The notes under the pieces: generated by a model
Databases searched by the model: none
Seen by the model: the letters and a program-made list of their open reading frames with translations, nothing else
What the model was told of the DNA's origin: nothing
From: Streptomyces violaceus
GTDB taxonomy: Bacteria; Actinomycetota; Actinomycetes; Streptomycetales; Streptomycetaceae
Length of the DNA stretch: 6,730 nucleotides
NCBI GenBank assembly: GCA_000715635.1
Contig: KL569175.1
Coordinates: 31,743-38,472, forward strand
Reading direction: 5' to 3'
Shown here: positions 1-5,103 of the stretch, in pieces
How the letters are laid out: each line of letters opens with the position of its first letter
How positions within the stretch are numbered: position 1 is the first letter of the stretch
Made by a program: the position numbers and the translations under genes

Positions 1-176
1 GCCTCCCGCCGCATCGTCAGGGACGCGGCGTCGGTGGACCGGTCCCGGCTGATCCACGACGCGTACTCGGGAGCCGAGGGAGCCGAGGGAGCCGAGGGAG
101 CCGAGGGGGCTGAGATCGACGACCTGGGCGGCCCGGCGTCTGTCTCCCGAATCTCGGGCGAACTGGTTTGGACCAC
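1..176 (-). CDS. Unidentified protein, N-terminal fragment (runs off the left edge)
   Basis: I do not recognise this gene. A minus-strand frame is open from a GTG at 176 to the window edge (58 codons). The start has a good ribosome binding site, GAGGA, four bases upstream, and an in-frame stop lies further upstream at 261-263. G/C at the third position is high inside 1-176 and falls outside it, as expected for a gene boundary. The product begins with a Ser/Pro/Glu-rich, probably disordered stretch, then five Ser-Ala-Pro triplets, then a more ordered-looking piece (EYASWISRDRSTDAASLTM). The alternative is a plus-strand C-terminal tail in frame 1, ending at TAG 262-264 and containing (Gly-Ala-Glu)5. 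Both frames share the same wobble positions, so GC3 cannot separate them, and first/second-position GC slightly favours the plus strand. The ribosome site and the loss of coding bias after 176 make me prefer the minus strand, without certainty. Confidence 0.45.
   Translation of the reverse strand, partial: MVQTSSPEIRETDAGPPRSSISAPSAPSAPSAPSAPEYASWISRDRSTDAASLTMRRE
70..114. repeat. 9-bp tandem repeat, five units
   Basis: The unit GGAGCCGAG is repeated four times exactly (70-105), followed by a fifth copy with two changes (106-114). A multiple of three keeps any reading frame open: it encodes Gly-Ala-Glu on plus or Ser-Ala-Pro on minus. Near-perfect identity, including the wobble bases, suggests recent slippage expansion, so the copy number may vary between strains. 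Confidence 0.9.
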
Positions 177-202
177 GATGTCCTCACATCCTCCCAGCCG
201 CG

Positions 203-217
203 AGCCGGTGACCGGCT
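203..217. promoter_or_regulatory. Perfect 15-bp palindrome in the region upstream of the VOC gene
   Basis: AGCCGGT-G-ACCGGCT is a perfect inverted repeat with 7-bp arms around one central base. It lies 27 bp upstream of the proposed minus-strand start (176) and about 110 bp upstream of the VOC start. Size and symmetry fit a dimeric repressor site, but no cognate regulator is evident and GC-rich DNA yields such palindromes by chance. I saw no convincing -35/-10 pair nearby. Confidence 0.3.
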
Positions 218-324
218 TCGGAATGCGACAGCTGGGCTGTGTCCGAAACGACAACAGGACTTAGTGTGGTCTGTCAATAGAAAGTGGCGAAGTTGCCGCT
301 CGGTGTCCCGTGGGGGTGGGTGCG

Positions 325-786
325 ATGGTCATGACCCTGCCGTTCGAGGTGGGCGTGGTGGTGCGGGACCTGGAGCTGATGGAGCGCTTCTACTGCGACG
401 TGCTCGGCTGCCGCGCCGAGCGCCGCTCGGGTGTACCGGAGTCCGTCGGTGGCCCGGCCGGGCTCGGCGGCGAGCTGGTGGTCGCGTGGCTGCGGGTGCC
501 CTCCGGGGGGTGCGTGAAGTTGATCCTTCCCCGGTCGGCGGCGGTGCCGGCGGGCGCTGTGGCCTCGCCGGCCGGGCATCTCGGGCTGTCGTATCTGACC
601 TTCCATCTCGACGACATGGACCCTGTGGTCGCGGCGCTGCCGACCGCGGGCGCCCGGCCTCTGTCGGACCCGGTCGTCGTCCGGGCGCGTGGTCGGCGGA
701 TCAGCTTCTGGGTGGATCCGGAGGGCAATGTCGTGGAGTTGGTGGACGTGCGCGCCGGCTGCCCGGGTCCCGGGCATAGTAATTAG
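325..786 (+). CDS. VOC superfamily (glyoxalase/bleomycin-resistance fold) protein
   Basis: A 153-residue protein of the usual single-chain VOC length. Family hallmarks: an opening strand plus VRDLELMERFYCDVLG (residues 13-28), a second-module strand GLSYLTFHLDD (87-97) and the terminal DPEGNVVELVD (131-141). Members of this fold include glyoxalase I, extradiol dioxygenases, epimerases and antibiotic-binding proteins, mostly with metal sites formed by His/Glu on matching strands. Here the first ligand position is Glu8 rather than His, the usual His of the second module aligns with Tyr90, and Glu138 is kept. The metal site is therefore altered and the reaction cannot be assigned. ATG 325 is chosen because GGGGGTGGG lies about eight bases upstream; GTG 310 and ATG 331 are in-frame alternatives. 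It is followed 95 bp later by the E1/E2 operon in the same direction; a link to that pathway is possible but not shown. Confidence 0.8.
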   Translation: MVMTLPFEVGVVVRDLELMERFYCDVLGCRAERRSGVPESVGGPAGLGGELVVAWLRVPSGGCVKLILPRSAAVPAGAVASPAGHLGLSYLTFHLDDMDPVVAALPTAGARPLSDPVVVRARGRRISFWVDPEGNVVELVDVRAGCPGPGHSN

Positions 787-794
787 AGAGACTG

Positions 795-823
795 TTCAGT
801 AAGGTGCCTCTGCTGGTTACTGT
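795..823 (+). promoter_or_regulatory. Candidate promoter with overlapping inverted repeat upstream of E1 alpha
   Basis: TTCAGT (795-800) and TACTGT (818-823) are 17 bp apart and could serve as -35 and -10 boxes; the -10 fits TAnnnT, while the -35 matches TTGACA only partly. Lying over both is an inverted repeat, CAGTAA (797-802) and TTACTG (817-822), with a 14-bp spacer. A repressor bound there would block polymerase. The expected leader before GTG 882 would be about 50 nt. A second small dyad, ACTG-TT-CAGT (791-800), overlaps the left arm. The promoter call is weak; the dyad is plain in the sequence. Confidence 0.4.
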
Positions 824-881
824 AGACCGGCACAAGTAAGTCCGATTGCTTGGCAACCTCCCTCGGACGAAGGGGCGGACG

Positions 882-1886
882 GTGGCTCAACGAGTGTCAA
901 CGGCGTCGAAGAAATCCACGCAGGTCAGCGCGCAGGTCATCAAGGACCTCCACGAGCGCATGGTGCGCATCCGGCTGTTCGAGACCGAGGCGGGAAAGCT
1001 CATGGAGGCCGGCAAACTGCCCGGCTTCCTGCACCTCTATGTCGGCCAGGAAGCCGTCGCCGCCGGCGTGATGGCGGCCCTGCGCGACGACGACCAGATC
1101 ACCTCCACCCACCGCGGCCACGGGCACGCCGTGGCCAAGGGCGTCGGCTTCCGCGAGATGTACGCCGAGCTGTACGGCCGGGTCACCGGCGCCTGCCTCG
1201 GCCGCGGCGGGAGCATGCACATCAACGACCTCACCCGCGGCATGCTCGGCGCCAACGGCATCGTCGGGGCCGGCGTCCCGATCGCCGTGGGCGCGGCCTT
1301 CGCCGCCCGGTACAAGGGCGAGGACAACGTCGCCGTGACCTTCTTCGGCGACGGCGCCACCAACATCGGCGCCTGGCACGAGGGCGCCAACATGGCCGCG
1401 ATCCTCGGCCTGCCCGTGGTCTTCGTCTGCGAGAACAACGGCTACGCGGAGTTCACCCCGCAGTCCGCGCACATGCTGCTCACCGATGTCGCCGACCGCG
1501 CCGCCGCCTACGGCATGCCCAGCGTGATCGTCGACGGCATGGACGCGGTCGCCGTCCACCGGGCCGCCGTCGAAGCCGTGGAACGGGCCCGGGCCGGCGC
1601 GGGCCCGATGATGATCGAGGCCAAGACCTACCGCTTCTTCGACCACCAGGGCGTCAAGGGCCTGCGTCACCCCTACCGCTCCGACGAGGAGGTCGCGGAG
1701 TGGAAGGCGCGTGACCCCATCGACCTGCTGGAGGCCCGGGCCGTCGCCGACGGCACCGCGACCCGTGCGGAGCTGGACGACGTATGGCGGTGCACGCGCG
1801 ACGAGATCGCCGAGGCCATCGCGTACGCCGAGGCGAGCCCGCTGCCCGACCCCGCCGACCTGCTGCTCAACGTCTACTCGGGATGA
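882..1886 (+). CDS. Thiamine-diphosphate-dependent E1 alpha subunit (acetoin/pyruvate dehydrogenase type)
   Basis: A 334-residue alpha subunit of a heterotetrameric E1, which decarboxylates a 2-oxo acid (or cleaves acetoin) on thiamine diphosphate and passes the acyl group to lipoyl-E2 in the cytoplasm. The cofactor motif is intact: GDG at 156-158, then ENNGY at 184-188. Other family blocks are YVGQEAVAAGV near residue 50, GRGGSMHINDLTRGMLGANGIVG near 107-129, and YRSDEEVAEWKARDPIDLL near the C-terminus. The MLGANGIVG and NNGYAEFTP regions resemble acetoin dehydrogenase AcoA more than classical PDH. The active-site loop reads YRFFDHQGVKGLRHPYR where many E1 alphas have YRxxGH, so the substrate is uncertain. 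GTG 882 is chosen for the site AGGGG six bases upstream; a TTG at 846 in the same frame lacks such support. The stop overlaps the E1 beta start (ATGA), implying translational coupling. Confidence 0.93.
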   Translation: MAQRVSTASKKSTQVSAQVIKDLHERMVRIRLFETEAGKLMEAGKLPGFLHLYVGQEAVAAGVMAALRDDDQITSTHRGHGHAVAKGVGFREMYAELYGRVTGACLGRGGSMHINDLTRGMLGANGIVGAGVPIAVGAAFAARYKGEDNVAVTFFGDGATNIGAWHEGANMAAILGLPVVFVCENNGYAEFTPQSAHMLLTDVADRAAAYGMPSVIVDGMDAVAVHRAAVEAVERARAGAGPMMIEAKTYRFFDHQGVKGLRHPYRSDEEVAEWKARDPIDLLEARAVADGTATRAELDDVWRCTRDEIAEAIAYAEASPLPDPADLLLNVYSG

Positions 1887-2917
1887 CCGCCATGACCACC
1901 ACCACCGAGGCACCGGCCCTCCCCCCGGTCGCCGCCCCCCGCAAGCTCTCCTACGTCAAGGCCTTCAACGAGGGACTCGCGCAGGCCATGCGCGAGGACG
2001 AGAACGTCTTCGTCGCCGGTGAGGACGTCGCCGGATACGGCGGCGTCTTCCGTATGTTCGACAACCTGCTCGACGAGTTCGGCCCCCGCCGAATGATCGA
2101 CACCCCGATCTCCGAAGCCGCCCTGGTCGGTCTCGGCGTGGGAGCCGCCGCCCGGGGCCTGCGGCCCGTCGTCGACCTGATGTTCATGGACTTCATCGGC
2201 GTCTGCCTCGACCAGATCGTCAACCAGGCGGCGAAGATGAAGTACATGTTCGGCGGCGCGCTGTCCGTGCCGCTGACCATCACCACCGCCTCCGGCGCGG
2301 GCCTCGGCGCCGCGGCCCAGCACAGCCAGAGCCTGGAGGCCTGGCTGGCCCACGTGCCGGGGCTCAAGGTGGTCATGCCCAGCGACGCGTACACCGCAAA
2401 GGGCCTGACGGTCTCGGCCATCCGGGACGACAACCCGGTCGTCATCATGCTCAACAAGGTCCTGCTCGGCAGCACCAGCGAGGTGCCCGAGGAGATCTAC
2501 GGCATACCGCTGGGCCAGGCGCACACCGCACGGCACGGCTCCGACGTCACGGTGATCGCCCTGGGCCGCATGGTGGGGGAGGCCCTCGCGGCGGCCGACG
2601 AGCTGGCGGCCGAGGGCGTGGAGATCGAGGTGATCGACCCCCGCAGCGTGCAGCCGCTGGACACCGAGACGATGTTCGCCTCCGTCCGCCGCACCAACCG
2701 GGTGCTCGTGGTGCACGAGGCCGTCACCTTCGGCGGACTCGGCGCGGAGATCGCCGCCCAGATCCAGAACGCCGCCTTCGACTACCTGGACGCGCCGGTC
2801 CTGCGCATCGGCGCCCCCTTCTCCCCGGTGCCCTTCTCCCCGGTCCTGGAGAAGGCGTACGTGCCCGATCGCGCCCGCATCGCCCAGGGCTGCCGGCGTC
2901 TCCTCGAAAGGTCGTGA
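1883..2917 (+). CDS. Thiamine-diphosphate-dependent E1 beta subunit (acetoin/pyruvate dehydrogenase type)
   Basis: The beta partner of E1, 344 residues, completing the alpha2-beta2 active site. It has the transketolase-like pyrimidine-binding domain in the first half and the C-terminal transketolase domain in the second. Visible signatures are GEDVAGYGGVFRMFD, DTPISEAALVG with the expected catalytic Glu78, MFMDFIGVCLDQIVNQAAKMKYMFGG, AAAQHSQSLEAWLAHVPGLKVVMPS and a closing PFSPVPFSPVLE followed by YVPD. The QAAKMKYMFGG and AAAQHSQSL blocks fit the AcoB/PdhB group. The start at 1883 overlaps the E1 alpha stop as ATGA, without a clear ribosome site, which suits coupled translation. ATG 1892 would give 341 residues and is also possible. 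The frame stays open upstream to 1784, but that part lies inside E1 alpha and is not used. The stop overlaps the E2 start as GTGA. Confidence 0.93.
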   Translation: MTAMTTTTEAPALPPVAAPRKLSYVKAFNEGLAQAMREDENVFVAGEDVAGYGGVFRMFDNLLDEFGPRRMIDTPISEAALVGLGVGAAARGLRPVVDLMFMDFIGVCLDQIVNQAAKMKYMFGGALSVPLTITTASGAGLGAAAQHSQSLEAWLAHVPGLKVVMPSDAYTAKGLTVSAIRDDNPVVIMLNKVLLGSTSEVPEEIYGIPLGQAHTARHGSDVTVIALGRMVGEALAAADELAAEGVEIEVIDPRSVQPLDTETMFASVRRTNRVLVVHEAVTFGGLGAEIAAQIQNAAFDYLDAPVLRIGAPFSPVPFSPVLEKAYVPDRARIAQGCRRLLERS

Positions 2918-4338
2918 CCGACATGGCGGTCGAGGTGCTGCTGCCGAAGATCGGTCTGACCATGCAGGAAGGCACGATCGACGAATGGCTCGTGCCGGTC
3001 GGCGCGGCCGTCGCGGAGGGCGACGCCCTGCTGAGGCTCGCGACCGACAAGGTCGACGTGGACGTCGAGGCGGAGGCCGGGGGACTGTTCCACCCGGTGG
3101 TCCCGGCGGGCGTCACCGTCCCCACCGGGGCCCTCATCGGCTGGCTGCTGGCCGAGGGCGAACAGCCACCGGGCCCGGCGGGTACGCCGATGCCGGCCGG
3201 GTCCGGGACCGGTGCGAGTGCTTCGCCGCCCGCGCTCAACGGCACCGACGCCGGCGCTGCTCCCGCGGCGGCCTCCGCCAACGGCACCGCCGGCCGGCTC
3301 CTGTCCTCACCCAACGCCCGGCGGGTCGCAACCGCTGCCGACGTCGACCTCACCGCCGTACGCGGTACGGGACCCGGCGGCCGGATCGTCTCCGAGGACG
3401 TGGAGGAGTTCCTCGCGACCCTCCCCGGCGACCTCGGTGACCTGGGCGACCTCGGCGAGCCGGTCACGCCGGGCGGCACCTCCTACTCGCCGCTGGTCCG
3501 CAAGCTGGCCAAGGAGCGGGGCATCGACCTGTCCGAGGTGAACGGCACCGGGCCGGGCGGCCGGATCCGCCGCTGCGACCTCGACGCCGTCACCCCGGCC
3601 CCTCCTCGCCAAGACGCGGCCCCTCCTCGACGGGACGCGGCCCCTCGGCCCGGCGACGTCATCCCGCTCACCGGCATGCGCGGCACCATCGCCCGCAGGA
3701 TGCACGCCAGCCTCCAGGAGATGGCACAGCTGACGCACGGCTACGAGGTGCGGATGGACGCCGTGGTGTCCCTGCGGGACCGGCTCAAAGAGGAGTGGGC
3801 CGACAGCGATCTGCCGGTGCCCAGCATCAACGACTTCCTGCTGAAGGCCGCCGCCCTGGCCCTGCGCGAGCACCCGCTGCTCAACGCGACGGTGCGGGAG
3901 GACGGCATCCATCTGCTCGACGGCATCCACCTGGGCTTCGCCGTGGCCGTTCCGGGCGGCCTCATGGTCCCCGTGATCGACGATGCCGTGCAGCTGCCGT
4001 TGCCCGAGATGGCCCGCCGCTCCAGGGACCTGGCCCAGGCCGCGCGCGAGGGGCGGATCTCCCCCGCGCAACTGGAAGGGGCCACCTTCACCGTCACCTC
4101 GCTCGGCGGATACGGCGTCGACTTCTTCACCCCGGTGATCAACCCCGGCAATGTCGCGATCCTCGGGGTGGGCAGGCTCAGGGACGGCGTCGAGTGGGCG
4201 GACGACCGGCCACTGCGGACGCGGGTGCTCACCCTGAGCCTCACCTTCGACCACCGTGCCGTCGACGGGGCACCCGCAGCCGAATACCTGCGCACGGTCG
4301 GTGACCTGCTGCGCAGGCCCCTCCGGCTGCTGGTGTGA
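2914..4338 (+). CDS. Dihydrolipoamide acyltransferase E2 with one lipoyl and two E3-binding domains
   Basis: A 474-residue E2 core subunit, which takes the acyl group from E1 on a lipoyl arm and transfers it to CoA. Domains in order: lipoyl domain (about 4-82) with the modified lysine at K46 in ATDKVDVDVEA; Ala/Pro/Gly linker; first peripheral-subunit/E3-binding domain (131-168, SSPNARRVATAADVD then GTGPGGRIVSEDV); linker of three Asp-Leu-Gly repeats; second such domain (191-226, YSPLVRKLAKERGID then GTGPGGRIRRCDL); Pro/Ala/Arg linker; catalytic domain (about 238-474) with active-site DHRAVDG, His447 and Asp451. Many bacterial E2s have a single E3-binding domain, so the pair is notable. GTG 2914 overlaps the E1 beta stop; GAAAGG sits only two bases before it, and ATG 2923 (MAVEVLLPKIG, a common E2 opening) with an 11-base spacing is a real alternative. 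No E3 gene follows; a shared E3 is likely. Acyl specificity is not evident. Confidence 0.93.
   Translation: MTDMAVEVLLPKIGLTMQEGTIDEWLVPVGAAVAEGDALLRLATDKVDVDVEAEAGGLFHPVVPAGVTVPTGALIGWLLAEGEQPPGPAGTPMPAGSGTGASASPPALNGTDAGAAPAAASANGTAGRLLSSPNARRVATAADVDLTAVRGTGPGGRIVSEDVEEFLATLPGDLGDLGDLGEPVTPGGTSYSPLVRKLAKERGIDLSEVNGTGPGGRIRRCDLDAVTPAPPRQDAAPPRRDAAPRPGDVIPLTGMRGTIARRMHASLQEMAQLTHGYEVRMDAVVSLRDRLKEEWADSDLPVPSINDFLLKAAALALREHPLLNATVREDGIHLLDGIHLGFAVAVPGGLMVPVIDDAVQLPLPEMARRSRDLAQAAREGRISPAQLEGATFTVTSLGGYGVDFFTPVINPGNVAILGVGRLRDGVEWADDRPLRTRVLTLSLTFDHRAVDGAPAAEYLRTVGDLLRRPLRLLV
3430..3456 (+). repeat. 9-bp tandem repeat in the E2 interdomain linker, three units
   Basis: GACCTCGGT, GACCTGGGC and GACCTCGGC encode Asp-Leu-Gly three times, exactly between the two E3-binding domains. 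Wobble differences suggest it is older than the repeat at 70-114. It probably lengthens a flexible, acidic hinge. Confidence 0.85.
3601..3642 (+). repeat. 21-bp direct repeat in the E2 linker before the catalytic domain
   Basis: Two adjacent 21-bp copies (3601-3621 and 3622-3642), differing at three bases, encode PPRQDAA and PPRRDAA. A partial third unit follows (CCTCGG). They extend the Pro/Ala/Arg linker between the second E3-binding domain and the catalytic core. Confidence 0.8.
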
Positions 4339-4354
4339 TCCGCCGGACCGCCCC

Positions 4355-4960
4355 TCAGGACGCCGGGTCGGCGATCCGCTCCGCGAGAGCGCCGACCTCG
4401 CGGACGAACGAGCGGTGCCCCAGCGACCGGTACACGTCGTCGCCCCGGACCTGTGAGATCGCCGCGGTCTCCAGCAGCGCCAGCAGGCCCAGCCCGATCA
4501 CCGCCGCCTCGGCGTCGGTGACGGACGTGCGGGCCTTGCGGATCAGCCGCACCAGCTCGTCCAGCAACTCGCTGCGGCTTTCCTGGCGCAGCGCCTCCGC
4601 CTCCTGGCTCATGCCGGCCGACGACACGAAGAACACCGTGGCGGCGGAACGGTGTTCGCCCAGCCAGGCCAGCAGCGTGGTGACCGCGGCACCGACGTCC
4701 GAGCCCGGTTCGTGGGCCTCCGTGAGCGCCTGCAACTGCTCGCGCAGTGCCGTGGCGAACGCCCGCATCCCCTCTGCCAGGACCTGGTCCTTGGAGGAGA
4801 AGTGGTAATACACCGCTGCCGAGGTCATCTCCGCGCGAGCGGCGATGTCGGCCACCGTCACCTCGTCCGGCGGCTGGGTGGCGAACAGCTCGGTGGCTGC
4901 TTCGATCACCCACTGCTTGCGCGACGGACGGTGAGCGGCGCGGGTTCCGGAGGTCGTCAT
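4355..4960 (-). CDS. TetR-family transcriptional regulator (first of a divergent pair)
   Basis: A 201-residue protein of normal TetR length: an N-terminal DNA-binding domain followed by a variable helical ligand/dimerisation domain. The helix-turn-helix spans about residues 33-54 (EVTVADIAARAEMTSAAVYYHF), with the family's AVYYHFSSKDQVL signature. The basic N-terminal arm AHRPSRKQ (9-16) is almost the same as that of the divergent TetR at 5104. The effector cannot be read from the C-terminal part. It is convergent with the E2 gene (16-bp gap) and divergent from the other TetR (143-bp gap), so self-regulation plus control of the E1/E2 operon or of the SDR/thiolase genes is plausible. There is no purine-rich ribosome site before the ATG; a -10-like box seven bases upstream suggests leaderless translation. 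Confidence 0.92.
   Translation of the reverse strand: MTTSGTRAAHRPSRKQWVIEAATELFATQPPDEVTVADIAARAEMTSAAVYYHFSSKDQVLAEGMRAFATALREQLQALTEAHEPGSDVGAAVTTLLAWLGEHRSAATVFFVSSAGMSQEAEALRQESRSELLDELVRLIRKARTSVTDAEAAVIGLGLLALLETAAISQVRGDDVYRSLGHRSFVREVGALAERIADPAS
4366..4397. terminator. Candidate hairpin just past the E2 gene
   Basis: GGTCGGCG (4366-4373) and CGCCGACC (4390-4397) form a perfect 8-bp stem with a 16-nt loop, starting 28 bases after the E2 stop. It lies inside the 3' end of the convergent TetR gene and has no T-tract. It could slow read-through from the operon into the antisense of the regulator; coding GC-richness alone could also produce it. Confidence 0.25.
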
Positions 4961-4967
4961 GGTATCA

Positions 4968-4995
4968 AGTATGCCGGGCGCCGAGTGTCCCGTAA
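4968..4995 (-). promoter_or_regulatory. Candidate leaderless promoter of the minus-strand TetR gene
   Basis: Read on the minus strand, TTACGG (4990-4995) and CATACT (4968-4973) are 16 bp apart. The -10-like box ends seven bases before the ATG at 4960, which would place the transcription start at or next to the A of the start codon. No Shine-Dalgarno sequence is seen before this ATG. Leaderless mRNAs are common in actinobacteria. The -35 match is poor, so this is a modest call. Confidence 0.35.
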
Positions 4996-5015
4996 GCCCA
5001 CGCGCAGCAGGAATT

Positions 5016-5036
5016 ACTCCGTCGGCCGGTCGGAGT
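5016..5036. promoter_or_regulatory. Inverted repeat between the divergent TetR genes (candidate operator)
   Basis: ACTCCG (5016-5021) and CGGAGT (5031-5036) are perfect 6-bp arms around a 9-bp spacer that itself contains CGGCCG. The wider context, TTACTCCG on the left and CGGAGTTA on the right, is nearly symmetric. It lies 55 bp from the minus-strand start and 67 bp from the plus-strand start, a usual place for a TetR operator serving both promoters. Overlapping its right arm, GTTACTG (5035-5041) repeats the half-site seen upstream of E1 alpha at 816-822. A weak TAGCAT (5044-5049) may be the plus-strand -10. Confidence 0.45.
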
Positions 5037-5103
5037 TACTGGATAGCATGGGCAGTACACAGGGCCCGCGGACGCGGGGTCACGGCAGCCGGCAGGGAGC
5101 ATG

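Noticed and set aside
168..779. Plus-strand open frame overlapping the VOC gene
   Set aside because: Gly/Arg-rich out-of-frame product; the VOC frame has clear family motifs.
846..857. Small dyad TTGC-TTG-GCAA before E1 alpha
   Set aside because: Four-base arms are too short to set apart from chance.
846..881. TTG start at 846 extending E1 alpha by 12 residues
   Set aside because: No ribosome site is seen before it, and GTG 882 has AGGGG at a good distance and gives the usual length.
1784..1882. Earlier start for E1 beta inside E1 alpha
   Set aside because: This part lies in a shadow frame of E1 alpha; family similarity begins near residue 17 of the 1883 start.
897..1913. Long minus-strand open frame across E1 alpha (338 codons)
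   Set aside because: Shadow frame, common opposite high-GC genes; the product is Gly/Val/Asp/His-rich with no family motifs, while the plus frame is unmistakably E1 alpha.
2816..2845. 15-bp direct repeat near the E1 beta C-terminus (PFSPV twice)
   Set aside because: A similar motif with TPVPFSP occurs in E1 beta proteins generally, so it is probably family sequence rather than a recent duplication.
3741..4913. 390-codon minus-strand open frame spanning E2 and the TetR gene
   Set aside because: It overlaps two well-supported genes in other frames and has no recognisable domain.
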